A DNA stretch of 64,000 nt from Sipunculus nudus. Taxonomy: Eukaryota; Annelida; Sipuncula; Golfingiida; Sipunculidae. The position numbers and the translations under genes are program-made. Each line of letters begins with the position of its first letter. The first letter of the stretch is position 1. The notes beneath the pieces were generated by a model. That model was not told where the DNA came from. It saw only the letters and a program-made list of their open reading frames with translations, and searched no databases. Below are positions 22,009-34,045 of this stretch, one piece after another. Location of the stretch: the NCBI GenBank assembly GCA_026874595.1, contig CM049309.1:22365033-22429032 (forward strand), read 5' to 3'.

Positions 22009-22342
22009 TGTAATGATTTTATATCTTATAGCAGTTAGGAATCTGTATACCAGTAGATAATTGAGTGGTCTTAATTGATTACGGCAGGCAGCTGGGAACC
22101 CCTGCTGTGAGGTGACAGTGACCAGCTTGTGGGTACTGGTGCCCCAGGCTCATAGGGGTCACCCAGAGGATAACAGGCCTGTTGCTGACATGATAGATTA
22201 GGGGGCTTGTAAGTGTGATATATCCATGTATGCAGGGGTGGGGTCCTCACCCGCCAGTGTATCTTTGATTTTTGACCAGTAAAGACCTAGCAGAAAACCA
22301 GCAGTGCTTTTCTTCTGTTTGTGAACTCGGTTGCACGTTACA
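22009..22342 (+). repeat. 3' LTR
   Basis: 334 bp, collinear with the 5' LTR, two substitutions and no indels. Followed by ATAT at 22343-22346. Confidence 0.97.
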
Positions 22343-22448
22343 ATATAACCTTTTAAAATAAATTATTGAATTATTATGATTATTATTTATAAATTATATT
22401 GTAATAAACTTGAAATGTTATATATTTCTAATTTTATATAATTATATA

Positions 22449-22494
<46 letters not shown>

Positions 22495-22670
22495 CTGGGA
22501 GATAATTAGGGTGAATGAGTTTTTGATCTGTCTGGACATATATCAGGAGGAAAAATAGTAAATATTCTAATCTGATAGGGTTTTTTTTATAAATTTGTAT
22601 ATATAGGACTGTTGGGCTTTTTTATTTAATGTGTTTCTTTTATAGTTATTTGTTTGTGTCTGTTTTTTAA

Positions 22671-22701
<31 letters not shown>

Positions 22702-23225
22702 AATATTCCGAACTTTTCCGAGTCTTTCCGGGTTTTACTATGTGACAACAACGGGCGTTATATTTTGCCGCACATGATCGGTTCACGAAACGGACTCACG
22801 GAACGGAGGTAAGTATGGCTCCTAAAATCACATTTACTTAATAACTTGTCTCACTTGTCCTTTCAATGCGTAGATATTCGGTTTATATTCAATTCATGCT
22901 AATATGGTCAGGTTTAATCTAATTATAAGATAGTTTGACCATTTTTCCCGACCCGGTTCCGTTCCGTTCCGTGAATTAGGCCCCTTTTCCGTGTTCCGTT
23001 CCGTTCCGTGTTTTAGGCCAGCCCGCGGATGTCAAAGGTCAGGTGACGCAGTGCTGGATGCTAGGTTAGCGAAGTTCTCTTTTTCACATATAAAGTATTT
23101 CATGTAGGATTATTTGTTTGAGATTACCATTTTTATTATTTCCTACAGTTCTACAATGTCTTGGGGAACGATACATGTCTAGAAAGTGTAATTTAGCAGG
23201 TGTGACCAACGGCCTTTGTTTTGGT
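22343..23225. other. no gene seen; microsatellites and (CCGTT)n-like spacer
   Basis: Contains a TA tract (22455-22493), a (TC)n tract (22676-22701) and repeated GTTCCGTTCCG words near 22960-23010. The segment becomes less AT-rich toward the promoter-like block at 23230. Confidence 0.6.
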
Positions 23226-23229
23226 CACA

Positions 23230-23268
23230 TGACGTCATTCGGCGGTCACAGGTCCGCGTCTATATAAG
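23230..23268 (+). promoter_or_regulatory. promoter-like block: full CRE palindrome plus TATA box
   Basis: TGACGTCA at 23230-23237 is the full cAMP-response element and overlaps a CACATG E-box. TATATAAG at 23261-23268 starts 23 bases after it. The spacing is that of a real core promoter. A start site would fall near 23290-23300, about 85 bases before the ATG at 23382. Confidence 0.55.
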
Positions 23269-23381
23269 GACCCACGCTGGCTGACTTGGCATTCTGCATC
23301 AGCTTGTCAGCTTCACAGCACATCTGAAACAGCACCTCATTCCTTCACTTGAGAAAAAAGCCTTAGCTTCTAGCCTATAAA

Positions 23382-23714
23382 ATGTATGTACCAGTGCATC
23401 ACTTCTTACAATTCAACTTCTCAGTTTTGACAATAGTGATTCTTATGGGGACCAAACAAGCTCCGGGAGGTGTCGTAGGGAGAACAGTTATGCAGTGTCA
23501 CAAGCTGGTCACAGGCTGGCCACAGCTTGGTCACAACTTGGCCACAGCTTGGTCACATCTGGTCACAAGCTGGTCACAACTTGGCCACAGCTTGGTCACA
23601 ACTTGGTCACAGCTGGTCACAAGCAGGCCACAACTGGTTACATGCTGGCCACAACTGGTCACAAGTTGCTGGTCACAAGTTGGTCACAAGTCGGTCACAG
23701 CGGGTCACACTTAA
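23382..23714 (+). CDS. possible secreted repeat peptide (110 aa) downstream of a CRE/TATA promoter
   Basis: ATG at 23382 opens a 110-codon frame. The first roughly 25 residues are signal-peptide-like (FNFSVLTIVILMG), then a short linker, then a tail built from an 11-bp repeat of the type CACAACTTGGT. Because 11 is not a multiple of 3, each frame cycles through the same three phrases (LVTSWSQ, QLGHS, and so on), and all three forward frames are open. That weakens the coding argument, but the CRE plus TATA block 115 bases upstream supports transcription. It may be the first exon of a longer gene, or a noncoding RNA. No known family is recognised. Confidence 0.3.
   Translation: MYVPVHHFLQFNFSVLTIVILMGTKQAPGGVVGRTVMQCHKLVTGWPQLGHNLATAWSHLVTSWSQLGHSLVTTWSQLVTSRPQLVTCWPQLVTSCWSQVGHKSVTAGHT
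23495..23712. repeat. 11-bp minisatellite, TTGGTCACAAC type
   Basis: About twenty 10-11-bp units with consensus CACAACTTGGT or CACAAGCTGGT. The GGTCAC core is close to an AGGTCA half-site. Confidence 0.9.
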
Positions 23715-24902
23715 TCATTAAAAGAGCCAAGAGAGATTATAATAGTAAGGGTAATTAGGAATGAATGCCCTATTGAGTATATATGTAAATGTATTACACA
23801 GTATCATTACTATGCATGAGTCTCATTACAGTTATTAATTAATTATGCATAGCTAATTACAGTTGCCTTATTACAGTATTGGTGCTATGATAGCACGCAG
23901 TAAGAGCACAAGGTTGTGAACATATGTTAGCATGTAGCTGTGACCAATTATCATATAATGGGGATATACTTATTTTAGTAGTGGTTATATTATGCTTTAT
24001 ATTATACATATATAATCTGACAGAGAGATACCATATTTTGATACCAGATATTTTGTAGTTTGATACACTTTTATATATGACATATTGTTCTAGGAATTTT
24101 TGGAACAACTTTAAAAACAGCGTCTTAATTATATTTTCTGCTCCAGTGTGTCAGAGATTATGAGTGTGTGTGAATGACTGTTACATAATTATCCCATATA
24201 TGGAAACCGACTTAATGTCCCACGGCCCTGGTTGATTAATCACTTCATTATCTGAACACATTTAATTAATACAATTAATCCTGGCATTTTAAAACTTAAC
24301 TGGAATAATTTTAGTATAAGTTAGGGAAAATAACCCCCCAGACAGCAGAATGCAACCGCGAACACCGGGTAAAATTATCCCCAGCGGGCGGAAGCAACAG
24401 TTACAATGAGAGTAAGTCATTTAAGGATAGCAACAAAGTATGTATCTAGTATTTTGTTTATCACACATATAGTAATATACGTGTATAAATATAGGAATTT
24501 CAATATGACAGGTGCTCAGAATGATAAGACAGACAGTAGGAATAACAGATCATTCTTGACATTATTTCTTCATTAAATTAGTTCCAAATATTAAACAGGT
24601 ACCCGAGGAGGTTTGAGCGTGATAATGCATGATGCATACCGCACCTGTAGGGCAATAGGTATGATTCAAGTGTTTTCTTAAATTCTGATCTTTCTTTTTT
24701 TTTTTTTTTTTAATGAAACAATAACATTACATCTTGTTAACAGTTACAAACATGAAAACATACAATTACATGCACAGGTACTTGTAACACATACATCATT
24801 ACATAGCCAAAAATACAAAGCATAAATTACATGCCTAATAGACATAACATGCTTAACAACTCTACACACAAGTGATATTTTATTAAAAATTGATTGTAAG
24901 TT

Positions 24903-25364
24903 TCAGTTATTGTCAGCCAATATAAACAAATTATTTAGTGTGCCCCATTTTTTTCTATGAGAGGCGGTTTTACTATTTTTTGCTGCAATTTTCTTCTCAG
25001 TGTTGTAGATCTTTTCAATATATAGTTTTAAATAAGTGAAAACCGGTTTTGCATTATTACACTTACAAGTGTATATGTATCTCTTTATAAGAAGGAACAA
25101 CATATCAGTCATACAGTTATTGGTTTTGTTAAAAATTACAGTTGTTTCATTAAAAAGTTCTTCATTCACCTTGATATGAAATCTTGACAGCCAGTTCTTC
25201 ATTTGGGAAATTAGTTTTTGTGTTTCTCTACAGTCATAAAATAAATGTAGCAAAGTTTCCTTCTCAGACATGCATAAAGAGCAAAGTGTGGGTTCTTTTT
25301 TTCCAATAAGATATAAAAAAGGGTTTAAAGCTATACATCTGTGAAGTATTTTGAACTGGAACAT
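24903..25364 (-). pseudogene. LINE ORF2 C-terminal CCHC-finger segment
   Basis: 153 codons: FQFKILHRCIALNPFLY, CSLCMSEKETLLHLFYDC (C-x2-C ... H-x4-C) and a basic tail. This is the usual end of Tx1/L1 ORF2. It is one frame away from the preceding segment, so a frameshift lies between 25364 and 25390. Confidence 0.82.
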
Positions 25365-25384
25365 TCTTAAATCTTCTGATATTG

Positions 25385-26569
25385 TTATTTTTTTATGTTC
25401 TTAAAGGCCTCAAATAGGAGATCATGGTAATCACCGTTTAAATCTCTGTTCCATTTTTCTATAATTTTCAAGGGTTTGGTATATATATTAAGTACTAATT
25501 CTGTATATACTGTATGTGTTACCCTTTTCATCTCAATGATTCTTTCAAGACTTGATTTATATGTGGGATTTGAATGAAGTTCATTCCTGATTACCATTTT
25601 CCTCCAATGAGATGGAATTGCATCTATAATGCTCATATATTGCATTTTATTTATACTTATATGGAACTTCTCTTTTAATTCAGTGTGGGATAAAAATAAA
25701 TATTTATTTCCATTTTGCTTAGTGATGTCTTTAATACATGTTATTCCTGCTTTATGCAAAGTTTCATTATAAACAATATTATTGCCTACTTTTATATGAG
25801 AATTAAAGAATATTACTTCTGATAATATTTCATCACATGAGTTTACATTTTTAAAGTTATATTTCCCCCATATCTCAAGTATTTCTTTCCAGAATGTATG
25901 GCATGTATTCTTGAAATAACTGAAGTCTTGAGATTTTAAGTTGCATTTGAATATAAAAGGGCCTAATTTTTTAAGCTGCACATTAACTATTTGTCTCCAT
26001 CCATCATCAATTGGTCCAGAAACAAATCTTTTGATCCATGCAATTTTTAATGCTGCCATTTTGGATATTAAATGAGTCATGCTTAGCCCCCCTTTATCTA
26101 ATGGTGCAATTAATGTTGATCTTTTTATTTTATCCTGCTTTCCCCATATGAACTTATACAACAAATATTCAATTTCTTTAATATAACTTGATGGAGGATT
26201 TGGCAGAACTTGTAAGGCATATATTAACTGTGACAAGATATGAGTTTTTATAATAGCTATTTTACCTGATAGTGTCATTGATCTTGTTGACCATATATTT
26301 ACAGTTGATTTTATTTTACTCAGAATTTCTTTGTAATTGATATCTTTCATTATCCGCCAGTCTTGATGTAAGTAAATACCCAGAATTTTAATAGGATTTG
26401 TACACCATTTCATTCCCAAATTCTGTATATTCTGATATACATTATTGATTTCCTGATCCAGTACTGGAATAATTACAGTTTTGTCCAAGTTTACCTTAAG
26501 GCCTGATATTTCCTGAAAATGTTTAAATGTTGAAATAGCTTCCTTTATTGAATGATAACCTCCTGTCAA
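25385..26569 (-). pseudogene. LINE ORF2 post-RT region
   Basis: 394 open codons following YADN in frame: ISGLKVNLDKTVIIP, IKILGIYLH, WSTRSMTLSGKIAIIKTHIL and FIWGKQDKIKRSTLIAPLDK. These are typical of the thumb and connector of Tx1/L1 proteins. It ends at a stop, 21 bases before the C-terminal frame resumes in another phase. Confidence 0.85.
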
Positions 26570-27434
26570 AAACAGAGCGGTATTGTCAGCATATTGAATT
26601 AATTTGTGTTCTCTATCTCCAACTGTTATCCCACTAATTTTTTAATTATTCCGAATTTTAATTGCTAATATTTCAGAAGCTAAAATAAAAAAATATGGAG
26701 ACAAAGGACATCCTTGTCTAACGCCACGAGTTATTGTGAAATAATCTGTTGCCCAACCTCTGTTTATTATACAACTGCTGATATCAGAATAGAGAATATT
26801 TATCCATTTTTTAAATATATTTCCAAAATTAAATAAATCTAAAGTTTTTTGAATGTGGGTCCATTCTAAGAAATCGAAAGCTTTTTCAAAATCTATAGAT
26901 ATGAAATAGCTCTCTATATAGTGTTTTTTGAATAGGCAAATAAGTCTGTGATTTTTTAAATATTTTCTCCAATATATCTATTTTTAATAAATCCTGTTCG
27001 TCTGGACTTATTAATTTTTCTAGTACATTTTTAAGTCTATTAGCTAGAGTTTTAGCGATAATCTTATAATCAGTATTTAACATTGAAAGGGGACGCCAAT
27101 TCTTCAAAAGTAGTGTATCTTTGCCTTTCTTTGGGATTAAACAAAGAATGCCTTGTCGCATAGTAGATGGCAGAGTACATATATTGAAGGAATGAGTTAT
27201 TGAATTTATATAATATTCTTTTAATTCTTCCCAAAAGACTCTGTAAAATTCTGCAGGAAGACCATCAGGTCCAGGTGTTTTATTAAGCTGAAGAGATTTT
27301 AGCGTTGTAAATAATTCTGTAGAAGTAAATTCACGGTCGCAACCTTGTTTATCCTCAGCAGACAGTGTTTTAATGTTCTCAAGTGATATAAAATCCTCTC
27401 TATGATTTTCATTTGTACCTTTAGAAGTATACAA
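26570..27434 (-). pseudogene. LINE ORF2 reverse transcriptase, broken
   Basis: Recognisable blocks: LNKTPGPDGLPAEFYR, LIPKKGKDTLLLKNWRPLSM, IIAKTLANRLK, then in a second frame RGVRQGCPLSPYFF and IQYADN. The last is the catalytic box, normally YADD; here the second Asp codon is Asn (26582-26584). A frame change lies near 26886-26990 and a TAA at 26642-26644. This copy cannot encode active RT. Confidence 0.88.
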
Positions 27435-27799
27435 AGATTGATAAAATCTTAACTTGTTCCTGAAGGATGTCTTTTGTATTTGTCAGAATTTCGCCATTAT
27501 CATCTTTTAGTCTAATGATAGATTTATATTCATAGTTTCTCTTTTCCATATTCAAAAAGTATTTAGTTGGTTTATTACCTTCATTATACCATCTGCATCT
27601 GCATCTGACAATGGCGCCTGCAGTTTCTTCCTCAATAATTTTCCTTGTGTTTATTTACCGCAGTTTCCCATTTAGGTTTGTCTTCTGTGCTATTGGTGAG
27701 ATTATACTGACATTGAGCCTTTTGCATTTTTCTTTCCAATGTTAATATTTTATTATTATAATTTTTCTTTTTATTTGCAGCAAAGGATATAGTTTCCCC

Positions 27800-28680
27800 T
27801 CTAACTTGACATTTATTGTGTCCCATAATAGAGATGGGTTAGCATCTATATTATTCAGTATAGTAGATTTAATACAGTTCTTAATTTGTTTTACATAATT
27901 TTCATCTTCCAGAAGGGAGCAATTAAGTTTCCAGTAACATGGTCCTCTTTTGTGAATGCTTAAACTTAAAGTAATGTATATTAATGAGTGATCTGTTTTA
28001 TATCCTGGGTGAATATCAGAGCAGTTTATATAGTTACAGAGACTATCACTAATCAAAAAATAATCAAGACGCGAGAACACTGGTTTTGGGTTATATCTAT
28101 GCCATGAATATTTTAGTATTCCAGGGTGTTGTACTCGCCATATATCAGTTAACTGTGCATGTTCTACCCACTGTGAGATTATTTCTCTTGATTTTCCATG
28201 TGATTGCTGATTTCCTCCTTCTTTATCTACAGTTGGATCCATCACCACGTTAAAGTCACCAGCAATTATTAATTTATCTGTCTCTATTTCGGATAATATA
28301 TTAATCAAACTGGTGAAAAACTGTGGTTCATCTTTGTTAGGTCCATATAGATTAACTAAAGTGACATTATTTATATTTATTTTTGTATTAACTATTATAA
28401 ATCTTCCATGTTCATCTGATATAGTATTCTTTACCTGGATACCTGCTTTATTTTTAATCAATATACATACCCCTCTTGACTGGGGATTGCCATGACTAAA
28501 ATAGATCTGATTACCCCATTCTGCTTTCCATCTATTTTCAGAGTCTACATTGCTATGTGTTTCCTGAAGAAGTATAACATTAAACATTTTTCTATTAAAC
28601 CAGTGAAATATTTCTCTTCTTTTTTTGGGACAGCCAAGACCTCTTACATTTAAGGAGGCAATATTACATATGTCTGCCAT
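27800..28680 (-). pseudogene. LINE ORF2 N-terminal AP endonuclease domain
   Basis: From ATG at 28680: NIASLNVRGLG, NVILLQETHS (catalytic Glu), IIAGDFNVVMDP, FSRLDYFLISDSL and KTDHSLIYITLSL (catalytic Asp-His) follow in the order expected for an L1-type APE domain that nicks target DNA. The frame is lost near 27800, where the collinear sequence continues in another frame (27826-27632). The domain itself seems otherwise complete. Confidence 0.88.
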
Positions 28681-28722
28681 ATAAAGAGTGGATAATTTTA
28701 AACTTTTCAAAGACCCCTCCAA

Positions 28723-31595
28723 AGTTAAAAATTTTTTTCTGAGTTGCTCTGTGACTGTTGTTATTAGTTTTAATATTAAGAGATCTCAGTCTTGATATAA
28801 ATGGCTGGTGAAGAAAAAAATGTTTGAGTTTGCTTGATATTGATTTGAAACCTGTGAGTAGCAATAATGTTACAATCATGGCAAATGTAACAAACAGTAG
28901 AACATTAAATATGATAGGATTGTACATAAAATGAAATATGATAACATAATAAACATATACACGAATAACATATGAAGGAAACATATATCTTAGATACTTC
29001 CGGAAGCTCGTGAGCAGTAAGTCCTGAATAAACAAAAAGAGTGCTTACCATATAGAATGTCTAGAACTTGTGTGCGTATACAAATAGGTATACAGTAATG
29101 GGGTAGAGTTGCTCTTGCACATATTGCAGTTTTGGATGAAAATAATAAACAATATTCTGTATAATATGTTTGCTATGTTCGGAAATTGTACAGGACTGCA
29201 GTTTATTATTATGTATACTGTCAACTAAAGTTGTGATACAATATCATAATTATTAATCCTTATCAGACATAGAATGTATTCATAATAAAGAGTTCAAAGA
29301 ACATGTATATATATGTGTAGATGTATTTACCTCTGATCTATAGAAAACATCAAAAATTAAAATAAATGAGAGTGCACCAATCAGATCATATAACACTTTT
29401 GATACCCTGCACCTACTTACTCTAATATATTACCCTTCTACCATCATCTACATATCTTAAATATATTTTATATATTTACATACCCTCTGGGCATGTATGT
29501 TGTGATGTATATGTAGCACCACTTCTCCTATTTTATTCTAATGAAATGTTCACATAATATGTAAATGTAAATATACAGCTGCAAAGTTGGAGTAGTTGTA
29601 AAGATAATTAACTTTAGGGAAGTTGCATTATCTGCCGTGCTCCACACGGGAGAATTATTGCTAACAATTGGTAAATTATATATTATATGCCTTTCCTTAG
29701 CATATCAGCCTGCACTGTAGTTTGACAGAAATCAATTCAGTAGTTTTTCCATGATTTTAATAACATGATCTTAGGCTAAGTCCTGTTGCCATCTCGCAGG
29801 ATAATAATTATGTAATTTAGAAATGTTTAATGATTCTATTACTTAATTGCTAGTTGCCAACTACCTCATTTCGCTAGGGTTCTAAGCATGCTGATAGTTT
29901 TGACATCAGATTAATAGCTAAATGTCATTACTAAAAGCATTCTGAGAATGCTAAGAGTATAGATACTATTTAAGACATAGAAATCAACATAAAAAAAAAA
30001 ATTTAAATTCACTAGTATGCAATGTGGTACCCATAAAAATATCTGCATGTAACATTTTCTAACTAACTAAACAGATTGAGAACCTGTTTCATAAAATTAT
30101 GTTTATCGTGATGTATATAAGTAACACTTTATTGTCATCTAACAAAGACTAAGTGTAACATTATCTGACCATGAAAGGATAGATTAAACATAATGTCATC
30201 CGAGTACCATACAGTATTATCTGAACATGTTAGATCTGTAACCTTCCTTAGGCTTTATTTAATAAACCGTGTTATTTGGTAATATGAGAAATCAATCAAC
30301 ATTTCAACAAATCATACCCATAACAGTCAAGATCATTGGTTACATGTAGAATAACAGCGTTAATTAAACAAATACCGCCTGGATAATGTAATGTAAACAT
30401 TCCAGTTCTGTCAAAATTCAAATCGTTGCAAGAGTCAATAAAGTTGTGAGACATAATCGTAAAGAATTTAATGTTAAAATCTGGATGGTCATATTTGGCC
30501 GTTTCTTCCATATACCATTTCCAATTATGTATAGAATTTTTTTTTTTTTTAAAGATGATAAATCTAGTTAAGCATTAACACATGTACAGCGCGATAGCCG
30601 TGTGGGCTCTGTTGACTGTAACAATGAACCAGTTACAGTCAGCAGGTTACATTAATACTTTCAAGTTTGTGACCAATTTCTGACTAACTAGACGAATTAA
30701 AAACCGGTTTCATAAACTTACTATGTGTTGTCGTCTAATACTAGCTGATTTGTCTTGTCTTCGTAGTGATGTAGGAATTATGGTAAGCTCATGTGAAGTA
30801 CAAGGTTAGCATTAGATGGAGCAGACCTACTGTAGGTCATGAATTATTCATATCCGGGGGATCTTAAATTGCATACCTTAGCGGTACATTACCGACCATA
30901 CACTACAAAATGGGACACCGGCTGAATCTGAACGAGGTACATGGTATTTAACATACAGGTTTCCCACTTCTTCTTGGTATAACCTAACAAGACCACTGTG
31001 CTAATGAGTGGCTGCTTCAGACAGGCAGCATAGCTAGGTTGATTAACGTGTGACAAAAGATAACATGTAATCTCTAGATTTTCTTGCAAAGCCCACTAGA
31101 TGGCGTAATTTAAGCCTCTGACCTGATCTGTTCTAGCTTATATAATTATACTTCAGCCGTGGTAGGCCTACATGGCTGTCGAGTAGACTAGTAGATAATC
31201 TGAAAGTAATATGTTATAATTAATTATGTATATAACAATTACATGAAGTGATCATCATCATTTTAATAAATAAAGGGGTCTTCTATAGATTATTAATTTT
31301 ATTTTTTATATCATAGTTTGGTTCGATCTATATATTTAATGATTTCCCCACCTTGTATATAAATGAAAGCTAGTAGGCCCCAGTGAAGGAATATTTAACT
31401 TAAATACACCGCCAAGAACAAGGGTATATTAAAAATTCCCATGGTAAAAAAAAAATGTTTCTCAACAGTGAAATAACCTTTTTCTATTTACATGGATAAC
31501 ACACGTTACAGATAAACCATGCGGTCATGTACATTCCATGCGTATAGACTACGCGGACAGTTATTGTATTGTTATTGTTAATGTATTTGTAGGAG
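28723..31595. other. no gene seen; AT-rich spacer
   Basis: Short frames only, including a hydrophobic one at 28664-29035 (minus) of unknown meaning. One copy of the 45-bp dispersed sequence lies at 30804-30848. A poly-T run sits at about 30538-30550. Confidence 0.5.
30804..30848 (+). repeat. 45-bp dispersed sequence, copy 1, with palindromic core
   Basis: It matches 50329-50373 exactly in reverse complement over 45 bases. The core GACCTACTGTAGGTC is a 15-bp palindrome. The AGATGGAG...GACCTAC-GTAGGT portion is the same layout as the 29-bp minisatellite at 42978-45270. Confidence 0.9.
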
Positions 31596-31939
31596 TAAAA
31601 TGGTGTTTCCATGTGGGCGTAAATGCGTATGCGCGTGAATGCGTGAAAATCGCTCATATGATTTCGAAACTGGGGTGTTTCCATGTGTCCGCGCATGTCT
31701 ATATTTGGGTGAAAATCACCACAGGAGCGATTTCCACGCATAGGGTCTGCGTGAACGCATGCAGGGATTCAGGGTAAAATGACGTCAATTCACCATCTTT
31801 TTTGGGGACGGCCTGCTTGATCCACTGTACAAATATATACGTCTGCAAGTTCATGCATATATACGCACATACGCGCAAATGGAAACACAGTTTTTCACGC
31901 ATATATACGCATATACTCGCACATGAAAACAGAACTTAA
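31596..31939. mobile_element. MITE-like element with ~45-bp imperfect terminal inverted repeats
   Basis: The left end, GTGTTTCCATGTGGGCGTAA then GCGTATGCGCGTGAATGCGT, matches the reverse complement of the right end (TGTTTTCATGTGCGAGTATA and so on), with about a quarter of positions differing. Both ends run into GTGAAAA. The 338-bp body is rich in GCGTATGCGC words. It lies between TAA trinucleotides (31596-31598, 31937-31939), as for PIF-Harbinger/ISL2EU-type MITEs. No transposase is present. The class is inferred from the TSD and end structure only. Confidence 0.5.
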
Positions 31940-33088
31940 AGTGTACACACTATTAACATATAAATAAAAAAATGTATTTAATTAGTGACCCTTTTCATTA
32001 AAGGGTCACCTTTATTTTATATAAACATATACATATATATATATATATATATATTTAATACTTAAAAAAGGAATTCGGTTCACGTTTGTGCGCGATGTTC
32101 TCTAAAACCGCGTTGTGTACAATATTGTGCCATACATCATTTTAAAGGTTATTATCCCCGCAGTGACATAGGCGATATGAAAATAAATAATTTTTAATAT
32201 ACATATAATTTTGAGTGATTTTTCCTTTTTTTTACCGAGCACAGCCGAACTGCCTTCGGCAATCACCGGAATGCGTGCATTGTGGTCACTTAACCTCTAA
32301 CACTAAGGGCTATTGTTCATATGAATAACGCTTGCTTTCAATGAGGGATTTGACCCACGTGCGTGGTCAGTAAAAGAGAAAAACACATGTTTCTCGCTTT
32401 ATGAAATGGAGAGTTTAATGACAAAACCTAATTCCAGGTCCCAATTTTAGGAACAGGGCTGGGATGGGGTGGGGTTTGGTGGTGGCGGGGGTTTCAGACC
32501 TTACAGTTTGTCTGATACGATGAAAAAAGGTTGCGGTGGCTGAAAATGGGATACGGACCCACTGCATGGAGTTCCGCTGGGTCCGCTTCTGCTACTTTTG
32601 ATGTATGCATATTTCTGTTACCTTCTTCAGGAACAGTTTCCTTGCAACGTACATTTAATTAATCTTTCAAGAGTTCCTCACATTAACCTATTCTTTATAC
32701 GTCCAACGATAGAAACCAGTCAAATATCATACGTCAAGACACTGTATGCCTCCGCGTCTCATTCCGGTTCGCAATGTAAACCATCACTGACCAGGTCTTC
32801 AAGGTAAACATACCGGGGTATGATTTTTGCCACGAGCACAGCGCCACAAAATAACAGTAAAAGATATTTGCACACATCGTATTCCGAGAGTATCCCATTA
32901 AAGATATTTATTTTTTTTAACTTTTATTGTAAAAATGAGCCAAAATTCAATATCTCAGTAAATATATCTCCCAAACCCCGGTAAAAAGCAAAATATGCAA
33001 GATGTTTTGCCCATATACCACCTGATCATGAACAAACTATAAATATTTTTTTTTACAGAATAAAATAAGAAAATTTATTTAATATATT

Positions 33089-33143
<55 letters not shown>

Positions 33144-33976
33144 GTTAAATGGTCCATGGCTTGTGGCTTCACTGTATATTGAAAGAAGATAAATGTTATA
33201 AAAATGATATGTAATTATTTAAGACTAGATTTCAGGTATCAAAGCTACGGGATAGGAAATCCAGAAATCATATCTTGCGCTAAGCTGCGACTTTAGAACT
33301 AATCCCTGACATTAAATTGACATATCACGTTTTTTTTTTCTTTAAAAAAAGATGGGAGGGAGGGAGAAGGGAGGGACGTTGAACCTTGGACCTCTTGCTG
33401 CGTTTCCCAACGCCGATCCAACGCATCCCTAAATTGCATATTTAATTACATTAATTATTTGAACGCCTGGTAAACACCCGCAAAAGAAACTTAAACTTGT
33501 TTATTTACAGTTAAATAACTATCATAATCATCATGCCTCATCGGGAGAAATTCGCTTTTTATGTTGTATTTACTTTGTATGATATCCTGCAATCCTCTCA
33601 ATTAACACGATATACATTGTTTGAATTTGCATCTTGTAATTGTTATAATATAATTATACATATTTACATATGCATATATGTTCTGATTGTTCAGATTTCG
33701 GTATATTCTTATTCATACTTACATTGATAAAAAATTAAGAAATATATATAAATATGTTCCAAATCATGAATATTTCCAAGGTCTTTATATCATATGATTG
33801 TTTTGAATATTGTAATTAAACATAATTAATACCTATTGTATAATATAACTTTCATAATTCGCATTAATGTGAACCTGTATAGATTCTTGTAATACAAATT
33901 TGATAATTTACCAAATTAAGTAATTTTCTGATTTTACAAAATGTGAACCAGTCCAAGGTTTATTTATAGACACGCC

Positions 33977-34045
<69 letters not shown>

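Larger units (their letters stand above)
16356..22346 (+). mobile_element. Ty3/gypsy LTR retrotransposon, near-complete and recent
   Basis: Flanking 334-bp LTRs (16360-16693, 22009-22342) begin TGTAATG and end CGTTACA and differ at two positions. After the 5' LTR comes a primer site for tRNA-Leu; before the 3' LTR a polypurine tract. Inside are gag, then pol in the -1 frame with protease, reverse transcriptase, RNase H and integrase in the Ty3/gypsy order. There is no envelope-like frame. The only lesion I see is one in-frame TAA near the end of pol. The element is likely young, since the LTRs are about 99.4% identical; whether it can still move depends on that stop. Confidence 0.97.
24695..28722 (-). 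mobile_element. decayed Tx1/L1-like LINE (endonuclease-RT ORF2) with poly-A tail
   Basis: On the minus strand: an APE-type endonuclease (about 28680-27800), a reverse transcriptase (about 27434-26570), a long C-terminal region and a terminal CCHC finger (to 24903), then 3' UTR and a 17-base poly-A (24695-24711 as T on plus). The frame changes at least four times and a TAA interrupts RT at 26642-26644. The 5' end is not clear: the hydrophobic frame at 28664-29035 does not look like ORF1, and no target-site duplication was found. Confidence 0.9.

Noticed and set aside
28664..29035. Hydrophobic 123-codon minus frame upstream of the LINE endonuclease, considered as ORF1
   Set aside because: No coiled coil or RNA-binding motifs; it looks like AT-rich spacer read as hydrophobic codons.
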